64,000 nucleotides of DNA, taken from the NCBI RefSeq assembly GCF_900156065.1, contig NZ_FTNF01000001.1:644054-708053 (forward strand), read 5' to 3'. Position numbers and translations under genes: made by a program. The notes below the pieces were generated by a model. It had not been told where the DNA came from. It ran no database searches and was given only the letters and a program-made list of their open reading frames with translations. Shown here piece after piece: positions 26,864 through 35,109 of the stretch. The number at the start of each line of letters is the position of its first letter. Within the stretch, counting starts at the first letter, position 1. The stretch is from Micromonospora avicenniae (GTDB lineage: Bacteria; Actinomycetota; Actinomycetes; Mycobacteriales; Micromonosporaceae).

Positions 26864-27967
26864 GTGAGGGCCGCCATCGTCGCGGCCGCAGTCGCGTTCA
26901 TCATCTCCCTGTTCGGCACACCAGTGGCAGTTCGCGTCTTCACCGCGCTCAAGGCAGGACAGCCGATCCGTTCCCTCGGCCTCGCCTCGAACGAGGGCAA
27001 AAGGGGCACGCCTGCGATGGGTGGCGTCGTGTTCATCGTGGCGACCGTCGTCGCCTACGTCGCCGGGCACTTGACGCTGACCACGCTGCCCGATGGGCAG
27101 ATCGCGCAGGTGAAGCCGACCATGACGGCCCTCGTCCTGCTCGGCCTCTTCGTCTTCTGCGGCGCGGTCGGCTTCGTCGACGATTACCTCAAGGTCCGCC
27201 GGCGCAATTCCGACGGCCTGTCCGCCAAGGGCAAACTGCTCGGTCAGGCGATCATCGGCACCGGATTCGGCATCGCCGCGCTCTACGTGGCGAGCGCCAA
27301 CGGCCAGACCGTGGCCAGCGAGCACATCTCATTCATCCGGGACATCAGCTGGCTGAACGTCGGCAAGGTCGGCTCGGTGATCGTGTTCGTATTCGTGATC
27401 ACGGCGATGTCGAACGGTGTGAACCTCACCGACGGCCTCGACGGCCTGGCCACCGGCGCGTCGACCCTGGTGCTCGGCGCATACGCGCTGATCGGGTACT
27501 GGCAGTACCGGCACTGGTGCGCCGACGAGACGTACGCCCGCGCGAACGACTACTGCTACCAGGTCCGCGATCCTCTGGAGATCGCCATGATCGCGGCCGC
27601 GGCCGCTGGCGCCTGCGTGGGCTTCCTGTGGTGGAACACGTCCCCGGCACGGATCTTCATGGGCGACGTGGGCGCGCTCGGGCTCGGCGCCCTGATCGGC
27701 GGGCTCGCGGTGGCGACCCGCACCACGCTGCTGTCGATCCTGATCGGCGGTCTCTTCTTCATCATCACGGTCACCTGGGTGATCCAGATCGTCTCGTACC
27801 GGACCACCGGAAGACGTGTCTTCCGGATGGTGCCGTTGCATCACCACTTCGAGCTGGCTGGATGGAGCGAGGCCAACATCGTGGTCCGGTTCTGGATCGT
27901 GGCCGGCGTCTGCGCGGCCGTCGGCCTGGGCCTGTTCTACTCGGACTTCTTGGCGGTCGTCGGATAG
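26864..27967 (+). CDS. mraY: phospho-N-acetylmuramoyl-pentapeptide transferase (MraY), away from a dcw cluster
   Basis: 367 residues from GTG 26864 with GGAGG seven bases upstream. It transfers phospho-MurNAc-pentapeptide from UDP to undecaprenyl phosphate, making lipid I at the inner membrane face. All catalytic signatures are present: D106-D107 in [10 protein letters not shown]187 and D190 with D193 in NLTDGLDG, D268 in FMGDVG and H326-H328 in PLHHHFE, with about ten membrane helices. MraY normally sits between murF and murD; here neither neighbour is a cell-wall gene. It is either a second copy or a relocated only copy. Family assignment is firm. Confidence 0.93.
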   Translation: MRAAIVAAAVAFIISLFGTPVAVRVFTALKAGQPIRSLGLASNEGKRGTPAMGGVVFIVATVVAYVAGHLTLTTLPDGQIAQVKPTMTALVLLGLFVFCGAVGFVDDYLKVRRRNSDGLSAKGKLLGQAIIGTGFGIAALYVASANGQTVASEHISFIRDISWLNVGKVGSVIVFVFVITAMSNGVNLTDGLDGLATGASTLVLGAYALIGYWQYRHWCADETYARANDYCYQVRDPLEIAMIAAAAAGACVGFLWWNTSPARIFMGDVGALGLGALIGGLAVATRTTLLSILIGGLFFIITVTWVIQIVSYRTTGRRVFRMVPLHHHFELAGWSEANIVVRFWIVAGVCAAVGLGLFYSDFLAVVG

Positions 27968-28072
27968 AAGCCACGCGACGAGGCTGGGTCTGCCGCCGAC
28001 GGCGATCCGCCGGGCGGCCTGGTCAGCGGAGAAGCTGCTGCTGCTTCCCGCCCCGGACCGAGGGGCCTGCTG

Positions 28073-28597
28073 CTACAGCTCGACCCAGTACCGCCGCACC
28101 GTCCCGAGTTCGGTGTCCCGAATGTCCTCCAGGACGCCGCCCTGGCGCTCGATCGTCCGCCCCGAGGCGGTGTTGTTCACCTCGCAGGTGATCAACACTC
28201 GGTTCATGCCGAGCGTGCGTGCCTCGTCGAGCATCCGGCCCAGCGCCCAGGTGGCCAGCCCGCGGCGGCGCGCGGACGGTCGGATGCCGTAGCCGATGTG
28301 GCCACCGACCCGCAACAGGAAGTCGTCGAGCCCGTGCCGCAGGGCGATTCCGCCGAGCACCTGGTCACCCTCGACGATCCATCGGTACGTGCAGTGCACC
28401 CGCCCGGCATCCAGGGGCTTCGTCGGATCCGACTCCTCCGTGAGCCGGGCCACCCAGGCGGCGAACCCGTCGGACGAGTCCACCTCGTCGGACGGCCGAA
28501 GGCCGAAACCGTCCTCATGAACGCCGGAGCCCCAGTCGTCACGCGCCTCCAGCCAGGCGGTGTGGAGACGGACGGTGGGGGCGATCAGCTCGGGCAC
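28073..28597 (-). CDS. GNAT-family N-acetyltransferase
   Basis: 174 residues from GTG 28597 (VPELIAPTVRLH); GTG 28627 would add ten residues. Motif A of GNAT proteins is present as HIGYGIRPSARRRGLATWALGRMLDEA (acetyl-CoA pyrophosphate loop RRRGLA), followed by the V-shaped strand LITCEVNNTASGRTIERQGG. The family moves acetyl from acetyl-CoA to an amine; substrate is unknown. It converges on mraY with a 105-base gap and diverges from the glutaredoxin-like gene. Confidence 0.88.
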   Translation of the reverse strand: MPELIAPTVRLHTAWLEARDDWGSGVHEDGFGLRPSDEVDSSDGFAAWVARLTEESDPTKPLDAGRVHCTYRWIVEGDQVLGGIALRHGLDDFLLRVGGHIGYGIRPSARRRGLATWALGRMLDEARTLGMNRVLITCEVNNTASGRTIERQGGVLEDIRDTELGTVRRYWVEL

Positions 28598-28652
28598 CCG
28601 GCGACGATACCGGCCGACGCCGATCACGCGGCGGCGACTAGCATCCGGGGCT

Positions 28653-29078
28653 GTGCTGCGCAGTTGGGGTCCGCCGGGACTGCTGCTGGCGAGCGGACTG
28701 TTCGCCGCGTCCGGCCAGCGGTCGCTGTGGGCCGGTGCCGTCTGGCTGGCGGTCCTCGCCGCGCTGGCGTTCGTGTTGTCGCCGCTGGCGTTCCCGCGTG
28801 CCGTGACGGCGGCACAGGCGCGGCAGCGCAGCGCGGCGGACGGTCGGCCGGTCGTCTACTGGCGGCCCGGTTGTCAGTACTGCCTCCGGCTGCGCTTCCG
28901 GCTCGGCCGTGCCGCCCGCCGGGCGTACTGGGTCAACATCTGGAGCGACCCGGCCGGGGCGGCGGCCGTCAGGGCGGTCGCCGGTGGGAACGAGACGGTG
29001 CCGACGGTGGTGCTGTCCGACGGTGAGCCGGCCGTCAATCCGAGCCCGGACTGGTTCCGACGCCGGCTGGGACCGTAG
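28653..29078 (+). CDS. membrane-anchored glutaredoxin/mycoredoxin-like protein
   Basis: 141 residues from GTG 28653. Two N-terminal hydrophobic segments (~8-24 and ~28-46) precede a thioredoxin-fold domain with the redox motif WRPGCQYCLRLRF, i.e. C-Q-Y-C, and the cis-proline region NETVPTVVLSDG. Soluble mycoredoxins use a similar C-x-x-C to reduce mycothiol mixed disulfides; the anchor suggests a role at the membrane. Electron donor is inferred. The 5' end diverges from the GNAT gene. Confidence 0.85.
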   Translation: MLRSWGPPGLLLASGLFAASGQRSLWAGAVWLAVLAALAFVLSPLAFPRAVTAAQARQRSAADGRPVVYWRPGCQYCLRLRFRLGRAARRAYWVNIWSDPAGAAAVRAVAGGNETVPTVVLSDGEPAVNPSPDWFRRRLGP

Positions 29079-29105
29079 CCCTACGACCCGGGTGACGCGG
29101 GCCGA

Positions 29106-30302
29106 TCAGCGCGCCGGCTCGGCGGCGAGTGGCGCTGCCAGCTCGCCGTACCTCCGCTCCACCGCACACTGCACGACCAGTGCCACCGCCAGCAGCGCCA
29201 GGGCGGAGAGCGCGGGCAGCAGCCGGGCCGGTGCGATGAGCAGCAGCAGCACGACGGCACCGACGACCGGCGGCAGCGCGGTGATGCCGGCGGTGAGCCG
29301 CAGGCAGAGCCCTCGGCCGACGAGGTACAGCGCGCCCCCGCCGTAGAGGGCGACGATGCTCGGCAGGCCCAGTTGATCGACGGTGCCGTGGTGCATGAGT
29401 ATGGCCAGCACCTGCTCGATGCCGAGCGCGAGGTACATGATTCCGGCGATCATCGGCAGGTGGGCGAGGCTGAAGGCGTCGCTGGCGATGGTGCCCCGCC
29501 GCATCCGGGGCGCGGTCGCCATGACGTGCTCGATGGCCCGCGCGAACCGGTCGAAGTACAACCGCCACAGGCATACGGTGACCACGAAGCCGAGCAGCGC
29601 CGCCAGCAGCACCCACCAGCTGGCCAGCTCGGCACCGGCACCGAGGCCGATCGAGATCAGCGACTCGCCGATCGCAATGATGATCACGAGGCGGTGCCGC
29701 TCGGTGAAGTGGCTGACGCTGCGTAGTTCCCACGGGCTGTAGCCGGAGGCGATCCGGCCGCCACCGACGTCGACCAGGAACGCCACCGCCCAGAGCATCG
29801 TCTGCACCGTGCCGCCGACCAGCGCGCCGGCCACGAGCGGGAGCGCCGCCAGCGCCAGCGGAATCGCGCTGAGCCGGAGCGTGCGGGTGAGCTGAGGACT
29901 GCGGGACACGTACAGGTAGAGCGTCAGGTGCAGGACCCGTACGGCCAGGTAGGCGGCGGCGAGCAGGAGCGGGGCCGGCAGCGGGCTCTCCTCCTGCCGC
30001 CAGGCGTCCGAAATCGCCAGCGCCGCCACGAAGAGTGCCGCCATGGCGGTCAGGGTGCCGGTGCGGATCAGGCCGACGTCGGCGCGCGCCTCGTTGCCCA
30101 GCCAGGCGTACGCGGACCAGGAGAACCACAGCAGCAGGATGAGGATCAGCCCGCGGAGCATCGTGACGGCGGAGGGAGTCTCCGCCATGAACTCGACGAT
30201 CCGGGTGAGTGCGAAGACGAAGACGAGATCGAAGAAGATCTCGAAGTTGGTCGTCCGGTGCGTCTCCTCGGTCGTGTCGTACCGGTACCGAGGGATGCGC
30301 AC
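29106..30302 (-). CDS. low-temperature-requirement A (LtrA) family membrane protein
   Basis: 398 residues with about ten to eleven hydrophobic helices. The family signatures FFDLVFVFALTRIVEF (residues ~23-38) and FTERHRLVIIIAIGES (~198-213) are intact. LtrA proteins were first linked to growth of Listeria at low temperature; the biochemical role is unknown. The start at 30302 follows a short gap from another minus-strand gene at 30390. Confidence 0.9.
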   Translation of the reverse strand: MRIPRYRYDTTEETHRTTNFEIFFDLVFVFALTRIVEFMAETPSAVTMLRGLILILLLWFSWSAYAWLGNEARADVGLIRTGTLTAMAALFVAALAISDAWRQEESPLPAPLLLAAAYLAVRVLHLTLYLYVSRSPQLTRTLRLSAIPLALAALPLVAGALVGGTVQTMLWAVAFLVDVGGGRIASGYSPWELRSVSHFTERHRLVIIIAIGESLISIGLGAGAELASWWVLLAALLGFVVTVCLWRLYFDRFARAIEHVMATAPRMRRGTIASDAFSLAHLPMIAGIMYLALGIEQVLAILMHHGTVDQLGLPSIVALYGGGALYLVGRGLCLRLTAGITALPPVVGAVVLLLLIAPARLLPALSALALLAVALVVQCAVERRYGELAAPLAAEPAR

Positions 30303-30389
30303 CCCGTCATCTTCGTGGCCGCAACGAGGCGACGCGGCCGGTTCGGCAAACGGGCCGTGGCGACGCGGCCGGTTCGGCGGCGACGGCGC

Positions 30390-30863
30390 TCAGTCGTGCC
30401 GTTCGGCGCGCTCGATCTCGGCGAACGCCGCGACGAGGTAGGCGTCGAGCGGCCGACTGGTGTGGGCCGACAGGTCGGCGACGAGCAGCGGGGCGTGCCG
30501 GGCGATCGCCGGTGGGTCCGGCGGCGACTCGTCGCCGTCCGGGTCGTACACCCCGAGCGCACCGGCGAGCAGGACCAGCAGCACGTGCGGATCGATGTCG
30601 GCGCGCCACTGCGCCGCGCTGCGGGCGCAGCGTTCCAGCACCTGTCGGACGTCGTCGCCGTCCACGCCGTCCGGGTGGCTCTCCTCGAGCAGGAGCCGGA
30701 CCACCGCGCCGAGGACCAGCCCCGACCGATCGGCCGTCGCCAGGCGGGCCACCGACTCGTCGTACGCCCGCGCGTCACGCTGCTGCGCGGCGCTGACCGC
30801 TTCGACTGCGCTCTCCGCGATCTCGCGGGCGGCTGCGGGCAGATGACGCCAGGTGGTGCTCAC
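30390..30863 (-). CDS. hypothetical helical protein
   Basis: 157 residues from GTG 30863 (VSTTWRHLPAAAREIAE). All-helical, Ala/Asp-rich, with no signal peptide or membrane segment. Composition is reminiscent of the ligand-binding half of TetR-type regulators (AAFAEIERAERHD at the end), but no helix-turn-helix precedes it, so the resemblance is weak. Lies 87 bases upstream of ltrA on the same strand. Confidence 0.6.
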   Translation of the reverse strand: MSTTWRHLPAAAREIAESAVEAVSAAQQRDARAYDESVARLATADRSGLVLGAVVRLLLEESHPDGVDGDDVRQVLERCARSAAQWRADIDPHVLLVLLAGALGVYDPDGDESPPDPPAIARHAPLLVADLSAHTSRPLDAYLVAAFAEIERAERHD

Positions 30864-30989
30864 CCGGTCAGCATCGCAGAGGGGTCGGACACCGGCCGGG
30901 GTGGGTTCGGTCACGAACCCGCGTTCCGCCACGCGGGCCGGCGATTAATCGAGTCGCACACTGTCACAGCCAACGCAGAGAATGCGGAC

Positions 30990-32270
30990 ATGTTGCGCCG
31001 CGCCCTACCCCGCCGTCCCGAAGCCCGACGCATCCTCGTCGGCACCCTGCTCTCGGCGATCGGGCGCGGTCTCACCCTGCCGTTCCTCTTCATCTATCTG
31101 ACCGACGTGCGCGGGCTCACCGACGCACGCGCCGGGCTGGTGATCGGTTGGTACGGCGCGGTCACGCTGGCCTTGTCGCCACTCGGCGGCACTCTGATCG
31201 ACCGGTTCGGTGCTCGCCGGGTGGTGCTGCCCTGTCTGCTGATCGAGGCGGCGGGCACCGGTGCGCTCGCCCTGGTCCACTCGTCCGCGTCCGCGTTCCT
31301 GGTGGTCACGGTGATCGCGATCGGCAGTTCGGCCATCTGGTCCGGGCAGAACACCATCCTCGCCTCGCTGACCGACGACGGCGAGCGGCAGCGCGTCTTC
31401 GGGCTGAACTTCGCCCTGCTCAACCTCGGCATCGGCATCGGCGGCATGACCTCGGGCGCGATCGTCGACATCGGCCGTCCGGTGACCTTCCAGACGATCT
31501 ACCTGCTGGACGCGGTGAGCTACCTGATGCCGGCCCTGATCCTGCTCACCCTGCCCGGTGTCGGCCGCCGGATCAGCTCGGCTGCGGCGGGCGACCGGCC
31601 GTCCGGGGGCGGCTACCTCACGGTGCTGCGGGACCGCCCGTTCCGCCGACTGGTGGTCTTCGGTCTGATCCTCACCACCTGCGGCTACGCGCAGATCGAG
31701 GTCGGCTTCACCGCGTACGCCGTCCGGGTCGTCGAGGTGAGCCCCCGGGTGGTGGCCTGGGCCCTCGCCGCCAACACCGTGATGATCGTGCTCGCGCAGC
31801 TGGTGGTGATCCGGCGACTGGAGGGGCGGAGCCGCACCGGCGCGCTCGCGGCGGTGGGTGCGGTGTTCGCCACCGCCTGGCTCGTCCTGGGTGCCGCCGG
31901 CCTGGTCGGTACGGGCAACGCGCTCGTCGCCGCGCTCGGCGTGGTGGCCTGCTCCGCGATCTTCGGCTTCGGCGAGACGATGCTCTCGCCGGTCATGCCG
32001 GCGCTGACCAACGCGCTCGCCACCGACGAGCTTCGCGGCCGCTACAACGCGATGAGTTCGATGATCTTCGGGATCAGCGGGGTCATCGGCCCGGTGACCG
32101 CGGGCCCGTTGATCGGCGCGGCCGACGGCAAGGTGTGGGTCGTGGCCGTCGTCGGCGGTTGTCTGCTCGCCTCCGTGGTGGCGCTCTCCCTGCGCCGCCT
32201 GCTCGCCCCCGCCGAGGACGGCCGCGCCCGCGACGCGGTCATCCCCGAGCCCGCCCCCGTTTCGGCCTGA
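30990..32270 (+). CDS. MFS transporter
   Basis: 426 residues from ATG 30990; longer readings run through the opposite-strand gene. About twelve membrane helices. Motif A appears as GGTLIDRFGARRVV in the loop between helices 2 and 3. The second half begins near PFRRLVVFGLILTT. Likely an exporter of a drug-like compound of the MDR type; no substrate can be named. Divergent from the hypothetical gene by 126 bases. Confidence 0.88.
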   Translation: MLRRALPRRPEARRILVGTLLSAIGRGLTLPFLFIYLTDVRGLTDARAGLVIGWYGAVTLALSPLGGTLIDRFGARRVVLPCLLIEAAGTGALALVHSSASAFLVVTVIAIGSSAIWSGQNTILASLTDDGERQRVFGLNFALLNLGIGIGGMTSGAIVDIGRPVTFQTIYLLDAVSYLMPALILLTLPGVGRRISSAAAGDRPSGGGYLTVLRDRPFRRLVVFGLILTTCGYAQIEVGFTAYAVRVVEVSPRVVAWALAANTVMIVLAQLVVIRRLEGRSRTGALAAVGAVFATAWLVLGAAGLVGTGNALVAALGVVACSAIFGFGETMLSPVMPALTNALATDELRGRYNAMSSMIFGISGVIGPVTAGPLIGAADGKVWVVAVVGGCLLASVVALSLRRLLAPAEDGRARDAVIPEPAPVSA

Positions 32271-32651
32271 CCCCGTACAGGGCGCACGCCCCGCGCGCTC
32301 GCACGCCCCCGCGCGCCACACCGCGGACACGCAGGCGTCATACCACGCGTGCACCGCATCGCCCACCCCGGACGCGCACGAGCCCTACCGGGCGCACCGG
32401 ATAGCGCCACACCGCGCTGCGTCTTCCGGCCGGGAGTGCAGATCACGCTGGAACTAGGAAGTAGTGGCATCCCGGGCCGCAGGATGCCACTACTTCACGG
32501 AACGAGCGCGATCTTCACGGCAGCCCGCAGCGCCCGGCGCAGCACGCGGCAGGGTTGGCGCGGTGCGGCCACAGTGAGTGGCTCGCAGTTGCCGCCGTGG
32601 TGCGGCGCGTGGAGGGATAGGCGCGCGTATTCGGCCGGGGCCGACGGTCGC
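32271..32651. other. convergent intergenic region
   Basis: 381 bases between convergent genes. The first ~150 bases are a CG/AC-rich low-complexity stretch (GCGCACGCCCCGCGCGCTCGCACGCC and similar). The middle holds a strong hairpin at 32459-32495 listed separately. No gene is supported. Confidence 0.5.
32459..32495. terminator. bidirectional terminator hairpin
   Basis: 14-base-pair perfect stem AAGTAGTGGCATCC / GGATGCCACTACTT with a 9-base loop, about midway between two convergent genes. It is AT-richer than its surroundings, and reads the same way on both strands, so it can serve both genes. Confidence 0.75.
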
Positions 32652-33431
32652 TCAGAATCCGCAGGTCTGCCCGGCCGAGTGGCTGACCTGGACGGTGTGC
32701 GTCACGCAGTTGCCACCGACCACCAGGTGCAGCAGGAACCCGGTGGGCTCGGTGACCCAGCCGATCGGTTCGTCCGAGGTCATGGTGAGCGACGCCTGCC
32801 GCCAGGTGCTGGGCGCGGTGGTGAGCACGGTGCCGGCGAACGCCGCGGTCACCGGGCGGTGCAGGTGGCCGGCGCCGATCCGGACTACGTGCCGGTGCCG
32901 GCCGACCACCTCGGCGAGCGCGTCGGCGTCCGCCAACCCGATCGCGTCGGCGGCCGGTAGCCCCACGGCCACCGGCGGGTGGTGCAGGAAGACCAGTGCC
33001 GGCACCTCCGGCCGCCCGGCGAGCACGCCGTCGAGCCAGCCCAGCTGTTCCTCGCCGAGCTGCCCGCCGTCTGCGCCCGGCACCAGGGAGTCCAGGACGA
33101 TGACGGTGGCCGCCGGGTGGTCGACGTGGTAGTACGCGGAGAACCCGCCGCCCAGCCACTGCGTACCGCCGAACTGGTCGAGCAGCGACTCGCGGTCGTC
33201 GTGGTTGCCCGGTGCCAGGTGCACCGGCAGCGGAAATCGGCCGATCACCTCCCGAAGCGTGAGGTACTCGTCGGGTCGCCCGCGGTCGACGAGGTCACCG
33301 GTGATCACCACGCAGTCGGGCCGGGGCCGCAGCGCGAGTATCCGGCCGAGCGCCTGGTGCAGCCCGGTGGCCGGGTCGGCGGCGAGCGGACCGGTGGTCA
33401 GGTGCGGATCACTGAGCTGGGCGATCAGCAT
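32652..33431 (-). CDS. CpdA-like metallophosphoesterase (cyclic-nucleotide phosphodiesterase family)
   Basis: 259 residues. Complete binuclear-metal motif set: QLSDPHL at the N-terminus, VITGDLVDRG, LAPGNHDDRE, LHHPPV and AGHLHRPV. This arrangement is that of CpdA/Rv0805-type phosphodiesterases, which hydrolyse cAMP or related 2',3'-cyclic nucleotides in the cytoplasm. No signal peptide. Its start lies 216 bases from the divergent GAF-GGDEF gene; the shared region contains a 31-base repeated palindrome. The substrate call is by family. Confidence 0.85.
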   Translation of the reverse strand: MLIAQLSDPHLTTGPLAADPATGLHQALGRILALRPRPDCVVITGDLVDRGRPDEYLTLREVIGRFPLPVHLAPGNHDDRESLLDQFGGTQWLGGGFSAYYHVDHPAATVIVLDSLVPGADGGQLGEEQLGWLDGVLAGRPEVPALVFLHHPPVAVGLPAADAIGLADADALAEVVGRHRHVVRIGAGHLHRPVTAAFAGTVLTTAPSTWRQASLTMTSDEPIGWVTEPTGFLLHLVVGGNCVTHTVQVSHSAGQTCGF

Positions 33432-33510
33432 GCGCGCCTCCTCGCGGCCGGGGTTCTCACGCTATCGCCGCCCAGGCTCGTACGGGGCCCCGCCGCATCC
33501 ACCGGCGTCG

Positions 33511-33541
33511 TCCACAGCCTGTGGATAGCACATGTGTACGA
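33511..33541. repeat. 31-base repeat, copy A, containing TCCACAG-C-CTGTGGA palindrome
   Basis: Matches the reverse complement of 57202-57232 at 30 of 31 positions. Composed of a 15-base palindrome and a flanking ATAGCACATGTGTACGA. It lies in the divergent region between the phosphodiesterase and GGDEF genes, so it could be an operator. CTATCCACA within it also matches the DnaA box consensus at 8 of 9 positions. Confidence 0.8.
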
Positions 33542-33646
33542 AGGGCATGCGCGATCTTGATCGGTACGGGGCTGGTCACGTCATGAGTACGCTTGGTCGC
33601 AGGTTCGGCACCGGCCGACCCCACCCCTACCTGGAACGACGAGCGA

Positions 33647-35068
33647 GTGGATCACCAGCGGATCATCCGTGACGTCACGGCCGACCTTCCCGCGGCCACA
33701 ACCGCCCTCGATGCCTGCCAGCGTTTCGTCACGGCGCTCGCCGGGCACACCCCGGCGGCCATCTCCTTGCTGCTCCAGGTCCAGGGCCGGTTGCGCTGCG
33801 TCGCGGCCACCGGCGCCTGGCAGATCTTCTCGACCGTGCCGCCGAAGACCGGCATCGTCGGCCGGGTGTACGCCACCGGCGAGACCGCCGTCGTGCCCGA
33901 CGTCGCCGCCGACCCCGACCACCTGCCGATCCGACCGGACGTGACCGCCGAGATCTGCGTACCGGTGGTCGACCCGGCCGGGCGGACCGTCGGCGCACTG
34001 GACCTCCAGTGGAGCGCACCGGTCGACCTGGCACCGTGGCGAGCCACCGCCGAGCGGCTGGCCTCCCGCCTCGGCGCCCGGATCCTGGCGCTCGGCGGAC
34101 CGCCGCCCGAGAGCCGCAGCGAGAAGCTGCTCCGGCACGCCGCCGCGCTCTCCGCCGCGACGACGGACTGCGATCTGATCACCACGGCCGTCTGCGCCGC
34201 CCGTGACGTCTCCGCGCTCTCCGCCGCGGTGCTGCTGCTGGACGGTCCCGAGGAGTCCCGGCTCTGCCGGGCGCCGCGCACCCCGGGTGAGCTGGAGGGC
34301 CGGATCCGCGCCGAACTGACCGAGGCCGGGCCGGCAGCGGTCGACCGCATCGTCGAGCGGGTCCACCGGTACGGCGCCGGCTACACGCTCGGCGAGGCCG
34401 GGCAGCCACCGACGGAGGAGTACGTCCCGCTCTCCCGCGCGGGCGTACGCACGCTGGTGGCGGTCCCGCTCGGCCCGCCCGCCGGCGGGGGCGTGCTGCT
34501 CGTCGCCGACGAGCGCCTGCTCCGCCCTGACCCCACCACGGTCAGCCTGATGGAACTGCTCGCCGGTCAGGCCTGGAACAGCCTGGACCGGCTCCGCACC
34601 CTCGACCGGCTGCGCGAGCAGGCCAGTTCCGATCCGCTCACCGGGCTGCGGCACACCGGTCCGTTCGGCAAGCGGATCGCGGCGGCCACCCCGGGGCGTA
34701 CGGCGCTGCTGGCGATCGACGTGGACGGCTTCAAGACGGTCAACGACACGTACGGGCACCAGGCCGGCGACCGGCTGCTGATCGGCCTGGCCCGGGCGCT
34801 GGAGAGCGCGCTGCGGCACGGCGACGAGTTGTACCGCATCGGTGGCGACGAGTTCGTCGCGGTGATCGAGGTGAACCGTCCGGAGGAGGCGGTCCGGATC
34901 GCCGAGCGGCTGACCGAGGCGGCCCGGCAGACCGGCCGCACGATCAGCGTAGGGGTGGCGCTACCGCGCCCGGGCGAGTCCGCCGAACTCACCCTTCGCC
35001 GCGCCGACCAGGCTCTCTACATGGTCAAGCGGCAGGGACGCGACGGCGTCCGGCTGGCTCCGGCCTGA
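33647..35068 (+). CDS. GAF-domain diguanylate cyclase (GGDEF)
   Basis: 473 residues from GTG 33647; an upstream TTG at 33593 is possible. A first GAF domain (~20-145) includes IVGRVYATGETAVVPDVAADP and CVPVVDPAGRTVGALDLQ; a second GAF-like region covers ~165-300. The C-terminal GGDEF domain starts at SSDPLTGLRHTGPFGKRI and has an intact active loop IGGDEF, so synthesis of cyclic di-GMP from two GTP is expected. No EAL domain, no membrane segment. The GAF part presumably senses a small ligand. Confidence 0.9.
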   Translation: MDHQRIIRDVTADLPAATTALDACQRFVTALAGHTPAAISLLLQVQGRLRCVAATGAWQIFSTVPPKTGIVGRVYATGETAVVPDVAADPDHLPIRPDVTAEICVPVVDPAGRTVGALDLQWSAPVDLAPWRATAERLASRLGARILALGGPPPESRSEKLLRHAAALSAATTDCDLITTAVCAARDVSALSAAVLLLDGPEESRLCRAPRTPGELEGRIRAELTEAGPAAVDRIVERVHRYGAGYTLGEAGQPPTEEYVPLSRAGVRTLVAVPLGPPAGGGVLLVADERLLRPDPTTVSLMELLAGQAWNSLDRLRTLDRLREQASSDPLTGLRHTGPFGKRIAAATPGRTALLAIDVDGFKTVNDTYGHQAGDRLLIGLARALESALRHGDELYRIGGDEFVAVIEVNRPEEAVRIAERLTEAARQTGRTISVGVALPRPGESAELTLRRADQALYMVKRQGRDGVRLAPA

Positions 35069-35109
35069 CCCACCCGGCGACTGCGGGGCAGCCCACCGGG
35101 CGGCTCGGA

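Noticed and set aside
30390..30863. TetR-family regulator
   Set aside because: Only a vague likeness to the ligand-binding half; no helix-turn-helix at the N-terminus, even in the longer reading.
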